64,000 nucleotides of DNA from Catellatospora sp. IY07-71 (GTDB lineage Bacteria > Actinomycetota > Actinomycetes > Mycobacteriales > Micromonosporaceae). Every line of letters starts with the position of its first letter. Positions within the stretch are counted from its first letter, which is position 1. The notes under the pieces were generated by a model, which was not told the origin of the DNA, searched no databases, and saw nothing but the letters and a program-made list of their open reading frames with translations. The stretch covers positions 1,355,501 to 1,419,500 of the forward strand of contig NZ_AP023360.1 in NCBI RefSeq assembly GCF_018326265.1, given 5' to 3'. Made by a program: the position numbers and the translations under genes. This document shows, piece by piece, positions 9,506 to 19,603 of the stretch.

Positions 9506-9568
9506 CAGGCACGGGACTTATCGATCATTGGAGTTCTCTACGCTTCAATGACAGGAGTCCCGTGCCTG
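9506..9568 (+). promoter_or_regulatory. Hairpin sequestering the transposase start
   Basis: A perfect 13-bp inverted repeat (9506-9518 with 9556-9568). The downstream arm covers the last two bases of the AGGAG ribosome site and the GTG start codon. In transcripts entering from outside the IS the stem would hide the start; a transcript starting inside the loop would lack the first arm. Confidence 0.65.
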
Positions 9569-10413
9569 CGCTGCCATCATCGCTGCTGACCCCGATCTGG
9601 GTCCAGTTCGCCGCACTGCTGCCCGACCGGCCCGAATACGACCCCGCACACCCGCTGGGCTGCCACCGCCGCCGCATCCCCGACCAGGTCGTCTTCGAAC
9701 ACGTCATCCACGCCCTGGTCCACGGCTCGGGCTACGAACGCATCGCCGGCCCAGGATGCTCCGACCGCACCATCCGCCGCCGCCTGGCCGACTGGGCCAG
9801 CGCAGGCCTCGCCCAGCAACTGCACGCCCTGACCCTGGCCGCCTACGACAACATGATCGGCCTACAGCTGCACGACATCGCCGTCGACGGCGCGCTCACC
9901 AAAGCACCCTGCGGCGGAGACCGCGCCGGACGCTCCCCGGTCGACCGCGGCAAAGGCGGCCTCAAACGCTCCACCGGCACCGAAGCCGCCGGCATACCCC
10001 TGGCCGTGATCTCCGCCCCCGCCAACCGCAACGACAACGCCCTGCTGGAAGCCACCCTCGACACCGCCACCCAACAGACAGGCCCCCTGCCCGACGACGT
10101 CACCGTGCACCTGGACCGCGCCTACGACAACACCCCCACCCGCCAGCGCCTGCACGACCGCGGCCTGCACGGCCAGATCGCCCGCAAAGGCCTCCCCGCC
10201 CCCATCCAGGTCGGCAAACGCTGGGTGGTGGAACGCACCCACTCATGGATGAACGGCTACGGCAAGATCCGCCGCTGCACCGAACGCAACGCGCAGGTCG
10301 TGGACTTCTACCTCTACCTGGCAGCAGCCCTGATCACCACACGCCAACTCATCCGACAAGCCCGCCCCCGCTACCGCTGGGACGGCCGTCCCACCACCCG
10401 ACGCCTCAAATGA
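9562..10413 (+). CDS. IS5-family DDE transposase
   Basis: A 283-residue transposase. The N-terminal helical DNA-binding region includes CSDRTIRRRLADW. The catalytic triad is visible as Asp in DIAVDGALTK, Asp in VHLDRAYDN and Glu in the ERTHSWMNGYGKIRRCTERN region, matching the IS5 Y-R-E signature. It starts with GTG five bases after AGGAG. It is complete, with no frameshift and no second ORF, and should be active if expressed. Confidence 0.92.
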   Translation: MPALPSSLLTPIWVQFAALLPDRPEYDPAHPLGCHRRRIPDQVVFEHVIHALVHGSGYERIAGPGCSDRTIRRRLADWASAGLAQQLHALTLAAYDNMIGLQLHDIAVDGALTKAPCGGDRAGRSPVDRGKGGLKRSTGTEAAGIPLAVISAPANRNDNALLEATLDTATQQTGPLPDDVTVHLDRAYDNTPTRQRLHDRGLHGQIARKGLPAPIQVGKRWVVERTHSWMNGYGKIRRCTERNAQVVDFYLYLAAALITTRQLIRQARPRYRWDGRPTTRRLK

Positions 10414-10453
10414 ACCTATTGCCGGTCGCTCTAAGAAGGTGCCCTTCCTTTCC

Positions 10454-11668
10454 TCAGGGGGTGGCGAGGGCCTCGGTCGGGGAGAGGCGGGACGCGCGGA
10501 CGGCCGGGTAGAGGCCGGCCAGGCCGCCGATCACGAGGGTCGCGGCCACGCCGCCGAGCATGGCCCACGCCGGGACCACCGTCGGCCAGCTCTGGTACGC
10601 CGCGTAGCCCGAGGTCACCGCGATGCCGAGCAGCACGCCGCCCACCCCGCCGAGCGCCGACAGCAGCAGCGACTCGGCGAGGAACTGCAGGCGGACCTGC
10701 CCCCGGGTCGCGCCGAGCGAGCGCCGCAGGCCGATCTCGGCCCGGCGTTCCAGCACCGAGATGACCATGGTGTTGGCCACCCCCACCCCACCGACCAGCA
10801 GCGCGACGGCGCCCAGGCCGAGCAGCAGGCCGGTGAAGGCCTGGTTGGCGGCCTGCTTCGCGGCCAGCGCGTCCGACGGGCGGGACACGTCGACCTCGTT
10901 CGGGGCCTGTGGGTTGGCCGTCGCGGCGAGCACGCCGCGCACCGCGTCGACGGCGCTCTCCACGGCCCGGGTGTAGACGGTGGTCGGGTGCTCGTCGAAG
11001 CCGAGCCGGCCGGCCGCAGCCGGCCAGCCGACCAGCACCGCCGAGTCCAGCTCGGGGGCGAGCGGCACCGGCTCCAGCACGCCCACCACGGTGAAGCGCT
11101 GACCGCCGACCATCACCTGCGTGTCGGGAGCGGCCGCGCCGATGCCCAGCCGGGCCGCCGTGTCCGCGCCGAGCAGGACCGCCGGATAGCGCTCGGTCGC
11201 CGCGTTCAGCCAGGTGCCGGAGCGCAGCCTGGCGCCCACCGTGTCGAGCAGGTCCAGGCGGGCGGCGTACACGGCCAGGCCGTTGGTCTGCGCCGCCGGG
11301 ATCCGGTCCGAGCGGTAGACCTTCACCCCGTCCACCCGGCCGATCGCCGACACCCGCTGCACCGGCGCGATCCGGTCGATCATCGCGACCGACTCGACGG
11401 GCAGCTGCGCGTCCTCGCCGAACATGGTCCGGCCCGGGGTGACCGTGAGCAGGTTGGTGCCCAGCGCCTCCAGCGTGCGGTCCAGCTCGGCCCGCGAGGA
11501 CGACGAGATGCCCACCACGGCGATCATCGCGGCGATGCCGATCGCGATGCCCAGCGCGGACAGGAACGCCCGCACGGGCCGGGTGCGCAGCCCGACTCCT
11601 CCGACGCGGAGCACGTCACGTGGCCGCAGCCGGGCCGGGTGGAGCCGGGGCAGGGCGGGTGCCGTCAT
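10454..11668 (-). CDS. MacB/FtsX-like ABC transporter permease
   Basis: A 404-residue permease with one N-terminal transmembrane helix (near residues 30-55), a long extracytoplasmic MacB-PCD-like domain and three C-terminal helices ending near the [17 protein letters not shown] motif that contacts the ATPase. The frame is open three codons upstream of 11668, but this ATG overlaps the ATPase stop (ATGA). It is the last gene of a four-gene efflux operon. The substrate is unknown; relatives export peptides, lipoproteins or antimicrobials. Confidence 0.9.
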   Translation of the reverse strand: MTAPALPRLHPARLRPRDVLRVGGVGLRTRPVRAFLSALGIAIGIAAMIAVVGISSSSRAELDRTLEALGTNLLTVTPGRTMFGEDAQLPVESVAMIDRIAPVQRVSAIGRVDGVKVYRSDRIPAAQTNGLAVYAARLDLLDTVGARLRSGTWLNAATERYPAVLLGADTAARLGIGAAAPDTQVMVGGQRFTVVGVLEPVPLAPELDSAVLVGWPAAAGRLGFDEHPTTVYTRAVESAVDAVRGVLAATANPQAPNEVDVSRPSDALAAKQAANQAFTGLLLGLGAVALLVGGVGVANTMVISVLERRAEIGLRRSLGATRGQVRLQFLAESLLLSALGGVGGVLLGIAVTSGYAAYQSWPTVVPAWAMLGGVAATLVIGGLAGLYPAVRASRLSPTEALATP

Positions 11669-12384
11669 CGCGACCACCCCGCGACCCGCCGCTCGCCGGC
11701 CGCCGACACGGGCGTGTCGGCCGTGTCGGAGTCGGCGACGACCTTGCCGTCGCGCATGTGGATCTGGCGGGGCAGGCCGGCGGCGATCTCCCGGTCGTGG
11801 GTGATGATCACGACCGTGGTGCCCGTGGCGTGCAGCTCGTGCAGCAGGGCCATGATCCCGGCGCCGGAGGCCGAGTCGAGGTTGCCCGTCGGCTCGTCCG
11901 CCAGCAGCAGCGGCGGCTCGCCGACCACGGCTCGCGCGATGGCGACCCGCTGGCGCTCGCCGCCGGACAGCTCGTGCGGCTCGTGGTCGAGCCGGTGGCC
12001 CAGCCCGACCCGCACCAGCGCGGCCTCGGCGCGGCGGCGGCGTTCGCCCAGCGGGTGCCCGGCGTAGAGCAGCCCGTCGGCGACGTTGTCCAGGGCGCTC
12101 ACCCCGGCGGCGAGGTGGAACTGCTGGAACACGAACCCGATCCGGGCCGCCCGCAGTGCCGACAGCTGCCGGTCGGAGAGGGCCGCCACGTCGTATCCCG
12201 CGATGCGCACCGCGCCCGCGCTGGGCCGGTCCAGGGTGCCGACGATGTGCAGCATGGTCGACTTGCCCGAGCCGGACGGGCCGACGATGGCCGCCATCTC
12301 CCCCGGGCCGACCTCCAGCGACACCCCGTCCAGCGCCCGTACGCCACCGGGATAGACCTTGGTGACGCCGTCCAGGGCGATCAT
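11665..12384 (-). CDS. MacB/LolD-type ABC transporter ATPase
   Basis: A 239-residue ATPase with Walker A (GPSGSGKST), Q-loop, signature (LSGGERQR) and Walker B ([13 protein letters not shown]), the hallmark of the LolD/MacB group. The start at 12384 is set by the [15 protein letters not shown] terminus and its ATGA overlap with the upstream gene. It pairs with the FtsX-like permease encoded next. Confidence 0.94.
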   Translation of the reverse strand: MIALDGVTKVYPGGVRALDGVSLEVGPGEMAAIVGPSGSGKSTMLHIVGTLDRPSAGAVRIAGYDVAALSDRQLSALRAARIGFVFQQFHLAAGVSALDNVADGLLYAGHPLGERRRRAEAALVRVGLGHRLDHEPHELSGGERQRVAIARAVVGEPPLLLADEPTGNLDSASGAGIMALLHELHATGTTVVIITHDREIAAGLPRQIHMRDGKVVADSDTADTPVSAAGERRVAGWSR

Positions 12385-13502
12385 CGTGGGATCCCCACGG
12401 TCATGCCCTCGCTGAGCCCGCCGCCGCTGACCTCGACCCGCCCGCCGGAGAACAACCCGGTCTCGACGGCCACGTACCGGCTGGCGCCGTTCTCGACCAC
12501 CTCGACGCCGTAGCCGCCCTCGCGCAGCGCGACCAGGGCGGCGACCGGCACGGTCAGCACGTCGGGACGCTCGGCGGCGGTGAGTGTGACGTCGACCGCG
12601 GCCTGGTCGAACGCCCCGGCCGCCTTTTGATCCGCCAGCGACACGATCGCCTCGATCTTGGTCTCGGCCTCGCCCTGGCCCTCGCCGGCCTCGATCACGG
12701 TGTACGCCTGCGTGATCTTCCCCGTGACGTCTCCGGCGCCCGGCAGCGCCACCTGGACGGTGGCCCCCTCCTTGGCCAGCCGCTGGTCGGCGACGTCGAG
12801 CTGGACCACGACCACGCGCACCGTGCCGGTGTACTTCAGCACCGCGCCGCCCGGCTGGGCGGGGGCGGCGGCGGTCGCGTCCACGCTGTCGACGCGTACC
12901 TCGCCCGCGGCGAAGACGACCCGGCCGAACTCGACCCGGCCCGTCTCCTTCAGCCCGAGGTCCTCCTGCCACTGCTTCACCGCGCTCGCGGTGGAAGCGG
13001 TGAACTCCTTGTCCACCGTGAAGCCGGTGTAGCCGAGCGCCTTGAGGTTCTGCTCCAGCTGCTTCACGTCGGCGCCCTCGTCCCCGACCTTGAGCTCGCG
13101 GTATGCCGGGACGGTGCCGTACATGAGCACCACCGGGCTGTTGTCGATCTTGTAGAGGGCGCGGCCCCGCTTCACCACGGCGCCCGCCTCGGGCAGCCAG
13201 GTCACGGTGCCGTTGAGCCGGTTCACGGCCGAGTAGGTGGGCCCGAAGCCCAGCTCGCCGTCCAGCGTCTGGGTGTCGTGCAGCGTCTGGCGGGTGACCG
13301 GGGCGGTCGCGGGCGGCAGGTTCGAGGCGGTCGGCGTACCCCCGCCTCCGCCGCCGAAGCCGATCGCGGCGGCCGTGGCCGCACCACCGGCGGCCAGCGC
13401 GCCCGCCACCAGCAGCGCGGTGCGGCCGCCCCGGCGGCGGCGCCGCGTGGCTGCGGCGCCGCCGTCGGTCCGGATCTCGGAGAGCTGGGCCGTGCCGGTC
13501 AC
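12381..13502 (-). CDS. Efflux periplasmic adaptor (HlyD-like) with peptidoglycan-binding domain
   Basis: A 373-residue protein with a basic cytosolic N terminus (five consecutive Arg), a transmembrane segment near residues 28-50 and a Gly-rich linker. A peptidoglycan-binding fold follows at about 136-190 ([20 protein letters not shown]), then a beta-rich adaptor domain. Insertion of a PG-binding domain into a MacA-like adaptor is common in Gram-positive actinobacteria, which lack an outer membrane. The GTG start overlaps the lipoprotein stop. Confidence 0.88.
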   Translation of the reverse strand: MTGTAQLSEIRTDGGAAATRRRRRGGRTALLVAGALAAGGAATAAAIGFGGGGGGTPTASNLPPATAPVTRQTLHDTQTLDGELGFGPTYSAVNRLNGTVTWLPEAGAVVKRGRALYKIDNSPVVLMYGTVPAYRELKVGDEGADVKQLEQNLKALGYTGFTVDKEFTASTASAVKQWQEDLGLKETGRVEFGRVVFAAGEVRVDSVDATAAAPAQPGGAVLKYTGTVRVVVVQLDVADQRLAKEGATVQVALPGAGDVTGKITQAYTVIEAGEGQGEAETKIEAIVSLADQKAAGAFDQAAVDVTLTAAERPDVLTVPVAALVALREGGYGVEVVENGASRYVAVETGLFSGGRVEVSGGGLSEGMTVGIPR

Positions 13503-14044
13503 GATCCCACCTTCGCCGGGCCGCCGAGACCGGGCATGAACTTGTCCTGGCAGAGCTTCTGCGCCGCCTCGAAGTCCGGGTCCTCGCCGACCGAGCGGTC
13601 GATCCGGATGCCGTTGCCGTCCGGGTCGGGGAAGTTGGGCACCCCGTTGTCCCGCATGCACTGGGCGAACTTGCGCATGTTCTCTTCCATCTGCGGATCG
13701 GGCTTGCCGGGCCCGTTCTCGCCGAACGGCGAGTACTCCTTGCACGCCTCCTGCGCGGCCTGCATCTTGTCCCGGTCCATCGGGCCGCCGCTCATACGGA
13801 TCCGGACGGGCCCGCCGTTGGGGTCGGGGTCGTCCATCTGAATGCCGTGCTCGCGCATGCACTGGGCGAACTTGATCCCGCGCTCCTGCTGGCTCAGGCT
13901 CGGGCCCGCGCTCGGCGTCGCCGTCGCCGTCGCGCCGCCCACGGTGGCGATGCCGTCGCCGTCGCCCTCCTGCGCGCAGCCGGCCAGCGCCAGCGCCGCC
14001 GTGAGGGGCAGCGCGAGCGCCGCGCCCAGCAGCCGTCGCTTCAT
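13499..14044 (-). CDS. Lipoprotein with duplicated QCMR motif, efflux-operon associated
   Basis: A 181-residue lipoprotein whose signal sequence ends in LALAGC. The mature part holds two similar units, each with FAQCMR, a GI or GV residue pair, DPDPNG-like turns and an RI ending, so the fold is duplicated with a conserved Cys in each half. The ATG at 14044 gives a clean signal peptide; the open frame upstream is GC-driven. It is the first gene of the efflux operon and divergent from the response regulator. The role is unknown; a sensor or substrate-capture function for the transporter is plausible. Confidence 0.8.
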   Translation of the reverse strand: MKRRLLGAALALPLTAALALAGCAQEGDGDGIATVGGATATATPSAGPSLSQQERGIKFAQCMREHGIQMDDPDPNGGPVRIRMSGGPMDRDKMQAAQEACKEYSPFGENGPGKPDPQMEENMRKFAQCMRDNGVPNFPDPDGNGIRIDRSVGEDPDFEAAQKLCQDKFMPGLGGPAKVGS

Positions 14045-14111
14045 CACGTGGTCTCCTTCGTCGGGCCGCCGGCCGGTCGCCCGCGGCACGCTGCCCAGTC
14101 CACGCGGGCGC

Positions 14112-14130
14112 CCGTTTCCCGGCCGTTTCC
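14112..14130. promoter_or_regulatory. Candidate response-regulator binding direct repeat
   Basis: CCGTTTCC occurs twice (14112-14119, 14123-14130) with an 11-bp period, the spacing expected for tandem OmpR-family monomers. It sits in the 167-bp region between the divergent lipoprotein and response-regulator genes. Confidence 0.4.
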
Positions 14131-14211
14131 GCCCGCGATAACGCCGGGGAAACAACGGTCCGGGTAACCATTGGCGGGCCGGGCGGCTCCGGCGGGGAGG
14201 GGAAACCGGAC

Positions 14212-14864
<653 letters not shown>

Positions 14865-14868
<4 letters not shown>

Positions 14869-16055
14869 GACTGCCGTCGTACCGCCTGACCATCCGCGCC
14901 CGGCTCACCCTGGTCTACGGCGTGCTGTTCCTGCTGGCCGGGCTCACCCTGCTGGTGGTGACCTATTTCCTGCTGGACCGGACGGTGCTGCAGAACTTCA
15001 CCTACCGCCTGGCGCTGCCGGACCCGGCCCTGGCCGAACCAGGCACGCAGGGCGCCCGCGCGACCCGGGTGCTCATCGCGGGCGACCCGGCGGTCCTCAG
15101 CGAGCTGGACAAGCAGGCCGCGCAGCTGCGCGAGGCGACCCGGCTGCAGCTGCTCCAGCTGGGGGCGATCGCGCTGGTGCTGGTCAGCGCGATCTCGGCA
15201 GGGCTGGGCTGGCTGCTCGCCGGGCGGCTGCTGTCGCCGCTGCACCGGATCACCGAGACCGCCCGGCGGATCAGCACCGCGCCGGCCGCCGACCGCGGCC
15301 TGCACGAGCGCATCGCGCTGACCGGCCCGCACGACGAGATCCGCGAGCTGGCGGACACCTTCGACGCCATGCTGGCCCGGCTCGACCACGCGTTCGACGG
15401 GCAGCGGCGCTTCGTCGCCAACGCGTCCCACGAGCTGCGTACGCCGCTGACGCTGAACCGCTCCCTGGTGGAGCTGGCCATGCACCGCAGGACGGCCAGC
15501 GACGACGTGAAGCGGCTCGGCGAGACGCTGCTCGACATCAACGGCCGCCACGAGCGCCTCATCGACGGGCTGCTGGTGCTGGCCCGCTCGGAGAACGAGG
15601 TGGTCGAGCGGCGGCCGGTGGATCTGGCCGACATCGTCGACCATGTCGCAGCCCAGGGCGCCGCCACGGCGGCCGAGGCCGGGGTCGAGGTCGCCGTCGA
15701 GGCCGCGCCCGCCGAGACGACCGGCGACCCGGTGCTGCTGGAGCGGGTCGCGCAGAACCTGATCGGCAACGGCGTACGGCACAACGCCCCGGGCGGCTGG
15801 GTGCGCGCGGTGACCCGCACCCACGGCGGCCGGGCCGAACTGGAGGTGTCGAACACCGGGCCGGTGGTGGCCGCGTACGAGGTGGAGGCGCTGTTCGAGC
15901 CGTTCCGCAGGGGCAGCGAGCGCACCCGCTCCGACCAGGGGGTGGGGCTGGGGTTGTCGATCGTGCGGGCGATCACCCGCGCCCACGGCGGGGAGGTGGC
16001 GGCCCGCCCCCGCGAGGGCGGCGGCCTGATCGTCACCGTCTCCCTCCCTGGTTAA
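14865..16055 (+). CDS. Sensor histidine kinase
   Basis: A 396-residue membrane kinase with two transmembrane helices (about 15-38 and 100-120) flanking a short extracytoplasmic loop, a HAMP domain, a HisKA domain with phospho-acceptor His189 in SHELRTPL, and an HATPase domain (N box near NLIGNGVRHNAPGG, G box GVGLGLSIV). The GTG start overlaps the regulator stop (GTGA). The sensing loop is only about 60 residues, so ligand sensing may be within the membrane or through the transporter. Confidence 0.92.
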
Positions 16056-16164
16056 CGCTGCGTGTATCGAGCCACTCCCCCGTCGGCGGGCGACCGCCGC
16101 ATCGGGCCGGTCAGGGTAAGCTCTCCGCTGGTCGCGTCCGTCGATTGGTTACAGGGAGTATCTG

Positions 16165-17229
16165 GTGAGCGTTGCGCTGGTGACCGGCTCGGCCGGTCTG
16201 ATCGGTTCCGAGGCGGCCCGCCACTTCGCCGGCCTGGGCATGCACGTCGTCGGCCTCGACAACGACATGCGCAAGTACTTCTTCGGCGAGGACGGCTCGA
16301 CCGCGTGGAGCCTGGTCAACCTGACCAGCAAACTCGGTGACTCGTACACCCACTACGACGTCGACATCCGCGACCGCGACGTGCTCAACAAGATCTTCGA
16401 GCGGTACGGCAAGGACATCTCGCTCGTCATCCACACCGCGGCCCAGCCCAGCCACGACTGGGCGGCCAAGGAGCCGTTCACCGACTTCGACGTCAACGCC
16501 GTCGGCACGCTCAACGTGCTGGAGTACACCCGCCAGCACTGCCCCGACGCCGCGTTCATCTTCTGCTCGACGAACAAGGTCTACGGCGACACCCCCAACC
16601 GCCTCCCGCTGGTCGAGCAGGAGACGCGTTACGAGATCGACCCGGCGCACCAGTTCGCCAACGGCATCACCGAAGAGATGACGATCGACAACAGCCTGCA
16701 CTCGATCTTCGGCGTCTCCAAGGTCGCCGCGGACGTGGCGGTGCAGGAGTACGGCCGCTACTTCGGCATGAAGACCGCCGCCTTCCGCGGTGGCACGCTG
16801 ACCGGCCCGGCGCACTCCGCCGCCGAGCTGCACGGCTTCCTGGCGTACCTGATGCGCTGCGTGATGGAGGGCCGGACCTACAACCTGTTCGGCTACAAGG
16901 GCAAGATGGTGCGCGACGCGATCCACTCGCACGACGTGCTCACCGCGTTCGAGGCGTTCTTCCGCAACCCGCGCTCCGGCGAGGTCTACAACCTGGGCGG
17001 CGGCCGCTTCTCCAACACCTCCCACCTGGAGGCGTTCGCCATCGCCGAGCAGATCACCGGCAAGCAGGCGCAGGTCAACTACGTGGAGCAGAACCGCGTC
17101 GGCGACCACCAGTGGTACGTCAGCGACATGGCCAAGTTCCAGGCGCACTACCCGGACTGGAAGATGACCTACGACGTCCCGGCTATCCTCAACGAAATCT
17201 ACGAGGCCAACGCCGACAAGTGGATGTAG
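16165..17229 (+). CDS. NAD-dependent sugar epimerase/dehydratase (extended SDR)
   Basis: A 354-residue extended SDR with N-terminal Rossmann motif TGSAGLIG and closest resemblance to CDP-tyvelose/paratose 2-epimerases (STNKVYGD and ETRYEI segments). The position of the catalytic YxxxK motif reads FGVSK, so the usual Tyr is Phe. The GTG start follows a GGGAG ribosome site at 16154-16158. It is followed after 28 bp by a WecG/TagA glycosyltransferase, indicating surface polysaccharide or glycolipid assembly. Confidence 0.85.
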   Translation: MSVALVTGSAGLIGSEAARHFAGLGMHVVGLDNDMRKYFFGEDGSTAWSLVNLTSKLGDSYTHYDVDIRDRDVLNKIFERYGKDISLVIHTAAQPSHDWAAKEPFTDFDVNAVGTLNVLEYTRQHCPDAAFIFCSTNKVYGDTPNRLPLVEQETRYEIDPAHQFANGITEEMTIDNSLHSIFGVSKVAADVAVQEYGRYFGMKTAAFRGGTLTGPAHSAAELHGFLAYLMRCVMEGRTYNLFGYKGKMVRDAIHSHDVLTAFEAFFRNPRSGEVYNLGGGRFSNTSHLEAFAIAEQITGKQAQVNYVEQNRVGDHQWYVSDMAKFQAHYPDWKMTYDVPAILNEIYEANADKWM

Positions 17230-17257
17230 CCCCCACCTGCGCACATTGAGGTACGCG

Positions 17258-18076
17258 ATGACGACGACGCCGACCACCGGCAGCAAGCGCAACGTGCTCG
17301 GCGTCTTCGTCGACGCCACCGACTACGCCGACGCCACGGAGCGCATCATCCGCGCCGCGACGGACGGCCGCCCGTTCGCGGTCACCGCGCTGGCGGTGCA
17401 CGGCGTGATGGAGGGCGTCGCCGATGCCCGGCTCGGCGCCCAGCTCAACAGCTTCGACCTGATCACCCCCGACGGCCAGCCGGTGCGCTGGGCGCTCAAC
17501 CTGCTGCACGGCGCCGCCCTGCGCGACCGGGTGTACGGCCCCGAGCTGACCCTGCGGGTGCTGGCCCGCGCCGCCGAGGACGGCCTGCCGGTGTACCTCT
17601 ACGGCTCCACCCAGCCCACGCTGGACCGGCTGATCCCGGCGCTGATCGCGAAGTTCCCCGGGCTGAAGATCGCCGGCAGTGAGCCGTCGAAGTTCCGCGG
17701 CGTGGAGCCCGGCGAGCCGGAGCAGATCGCGGCCCGCATCGCCGGCTCCGGCGCGCGCATCGTGCTGGTCGGCCTGGGCTGCCCGCGGCAGGAGAAGTTC
17801 ACCTACGCCATGCGGCCGTTCCTGGACATGCCGCTGCTGGCGGTCGGGGCGGCGTTCGACTACCACGCGGGCGGGCTGCGCAAGCCGCCCGCGTGGATGC
17901 AGCGCTACGCCCTGGAGTGGCTGTGGCGCCTGGGCCTGGAGCCCAAGCGCCTGTGGCGCCGCTACCTGATCCTCAACCCGAAGTACCTGGCCCGCCTGGG
18001 CGCCCAGAAGACCCGCCTCTGGCGCGCCACCCCGGCCACCCCCGCCACCGAATCCCCGGCAACTTTCGCGGTGTGA
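17258..18076 (+). CDS. WecG/TagA/CpsF-family glycosyltransferase
   Basis: A 272-residue GT26-family enzyme that adds a sugar (N-acetylmannosamine-type in characterised members) to a lipid-linked acceptor at the inner membrane face. Family landmarks are TPDGQPVRW, YGSTQPTLDRL and GLGCPRQEKF. The ATG at 17258 is chosen because TTGAGG lies six bases upstream; a TTG at 17246 is the in-frame alternative. It probably shares a transcript with the epimerase. Confidence 0.88.
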   Translation: MTTTPTTGSKRNVLGVFVDATDYADATERIIRAATDGRPFAVTALAVHGVMEGVADARLGAQLNSFDLITPDGQPVRWALNLLHGAALRDRVYGPELTLRVLARAAEDGLPVYLYGSTQPTLDRLIPALIAKFPGLKIAGSEPSKFRGVEPGEPEQIAARIAGSGARIVLVGLGCPRQEKFTYAMRPFLDMPLLAVGAAFDYHAGGLRKPPAWMQRYALEWLWRLGLEPKRLWRRYLILNPKYLARLGAQKTRLWRATPATPATESPATFAV

Positions 18077-18214
18077 CGGCCTGAAGCCCAGCCGGCGCGC
18101 GGCCCGGCCGCCGGGCGCACCCGACAGGAGCGGAAGTCCGCGCAGCGGACGAGCGACCGGAGGGTAAGCCCGGCTTCAGAGGCCGGACGCCGCGCCCGCG
18201 GAGCGGGCGCCAGA

Positions 18215-18565
18215 TTAACGGTTGCGCTGGTAGATCAAGTCGAGGACGGAGCGGGTCGCTTCGAACCAGCGGTTGAGCCATTCGGCGGTGGGCTGGGAGC
18301 CGCGGGGCGGGAGTTCGAGCAGCAGGCCGCGGAGCAGCGGGTGGTCCACCAGCGACGTGGCGGGCACGTCCAGCCAGCTCGGCGAGCCGAACGGCTGCTC
18401 GCTGAAGCCCTCCAGGGCGAGCGCCTGCAGCGGGCCGGGGCCGGGTTCGAGCAGGGTGTCGCCCGGCAGCTGCGCCCGTTCCTGGTCGCGTTCGCGGTCG
18501 CGGAGGATCCGGTCGCGGCCGCTGGGGCTGGCGGGCTGGCTGGGCACGTGCTCAGGCATCGTCAT
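18215..18565 (-). CDS. Small hypothetical protein
   Basis: A 116-residue protein with a charged, Pro-rich N-terminal half and a more ordered C-terminal half containing WLNRWFEATRSVLDLIYQRN. No signal peptide or membrane segment. AGGACGAG precedes the first ATG, supporting the start. No family was recognised. Codon bias and the clear ribosome site favour a real gene. Confidence 0.55.
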   Translation of the reverse strand: MTMPEHVPSQPASPSGRDRILRDRERDQERAQLPGDTLLEPGPGPLQALALEGFSEQPFGSPSWLDVPATSLVDHPLLRGLLLELPPRGSQPTAEWLNRWFEATRSVLDLIYQRNR

Positions 18566-18730
18566 CTCGTCCTACCTGGTCGGCGCGTTACGCGGTGTGG
18601 TCAACCGGCGTCTGATACAACGACCGCAGCGGAGTGCAGGCGACGGTCAACCCGCGGCCGTGACTGCACGTGTTGCTTGCGTGACTAAGCGCAAGCTAAC
18701 CAGTTGTGCATCACGTGCGGGGGAACCACG

Positions 18731-19516
18731 ATGGCCGCTGAACCGGCGTCCACACCGCTGCCGTCCCAGGTGACGGCGGCACAGCTCATCGGCGAGCTCA
18801 GCCGGCTGGTCCGGCAGCTGCCGTGTCCCCACTGCGGCCAGGAGGCCGCCGACCACGGGGACGCGCCGCCGTCACCACCGCCGCAGACGCTGGTCCCGGC
18901 CGCCCGGGAGCCGTACGACGACACCCCGCCGCGCGATCCGCTGGACGAGATCGACGACGAGGAGCGCTGGCTCTGGCGGCTGGTCGAGGAGGCGGAGCGG
19001 GTGGCCGCGGCGGCGCCGGCGGGGCCCGACCCGCGGCAGCTGGCGCTGGCCGAGCAGCGCTGCCAGGAGGCGTTCGAGGCCGAGCAGAAGGTGCGGGCAC
19101 GCATCCAGGCGACGCAGCAGGCGCTGGCGCAACCGTCCTCCTGGCTGCGCCCGAGGCACCGGGCCGCACTGGTGCGCCACCTGCGCGAGGACCGGGCCGC
19201 GGTGGTGCTGACCGCGATCCAGCGGGGCCGGATCGAGGAGATCCGCGGCCGGCTGCGCGGGGTCGCCGAGCGCCGCGCGGCGTACCTGACGGCGCACCGG
19301 ACCACGCTGGAGGCCGGGCGCAACGCGCGGGACGAGCTGACCCGGGTGCTCGACGACCTGATCGACCGCTACTCCCGGATGCCCCAGCCGCCGGCCTGGT
19401 TCCGGTTCGGCCTGGACTTCCCACCCGAGCCGGGGCGGCGCCGGGAGTGGCTCGACCAGGCGCGGGAGACGATGACGCAGCGGCGGCGCGCCTCCCTGCA
19501 CCGGCTGGTCCTCTGA
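18731..19516 (+). CDS. Hypothetical protein with CxxC ribbon and coiled coil
   Basis: A 261-residue cytoplasmic protein. Near residue 33 a PCPHCGQE motif suggests half of a zinc ribbon. The middle (about 95-200) is Glu/Arg/Gln-rich and predicted helical or coiled coil. The C terminus is basic. The ATG at 18731 follows a GGGGGAA ribosome site; the longer TTG start is less likely. Function unknown. Confidence 0.65.
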   Translation: MAAEPASTPLPSQVTAAQLIGELSRLVRQLPCPHCGQEAADHGDAPPSPPPQTLVPAAREPYDDTPPRDPLDEIDDEERWLWRLVEEAERVAAAAPAGPDPRQLALAEQRCQEAFEAEQKVRARIQATQQALAQPSSWLRPRHRAALVRHLREDRAAVVLTAIQRGRIEEIRGRLRGVAERRAAYLTAHRTTLEAGRNARDELTRVLDDLIDRYSRMPQPPAWFRFGLDFPPEPGRRREWLDQARETMTQRRRASLHRLVL

Positions 19517-19522
19517 CGGCGA

Positions 19523-19567
19523 AGGACCCCTTCCGGCGCCGTCGGGGCGGCGCGCGGAAGGGGTCCT
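19523..19567 (+). terminator. Terminator hairpin
   Basis: A 13-bp perfect stem (19523-19535 with 19555-19567) with a GC-rich loop, between the convergent coiled-coil gene and the DUF397 gene. Confidence 0.7.
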
Positions 19568-19603
19568 CGTCAGCTGTGTGCCAGAGCTGTCAGCGGGGCG
19601 ACC

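Larger units (their letters stand above)
9452..10431 (+). mobile_element. IS5-family insertion sequence, intact, 980 bp
   Basis: The terminal inverted repeats are 18 bp with one mismatch (GAGCGACCGGCATTAGGT at the left; the right end is its complement with A for T at position 13). They are flanked by a TAA direct repeat (9449-9451 and 10432-10434), a 3-bp target duplication typical of TNA-targeting IS5 relatives. The element carries one uninterrupted transposase gene. The near-identity of both ends, the clean duplication and the intact frame suggest a fairly recent insertion. Confidence 0.9.
9421..10447. repeat. Terminator-like palindrome split by an IS element (copy 1)
   Basis: The left arm (from 9421, GAAGGGCACCTTC then ACGC-GGA-GCG) and right arm (10435-10447, GAAGGTGCCCTTC) are complementary halves of one hairpin, now separated by 980 bp of inserted DNA. 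Removing the insertion and one TAA restores a palindrome nearly identical to the intact copy at 33835-33878. It lies just past the 3' end of the ABC permease gene and probably terminated it. Confidence 0.75.

Noticed and set aside
18077-18214. GC-rich stretch with several short hairpins and a CTGAAGCC/GGCTTCAG pair
   Set aside because: The outer arms are about 100 bp apart and inner hairpins are generic for this base composition; no single terminator or RNA could be defined.
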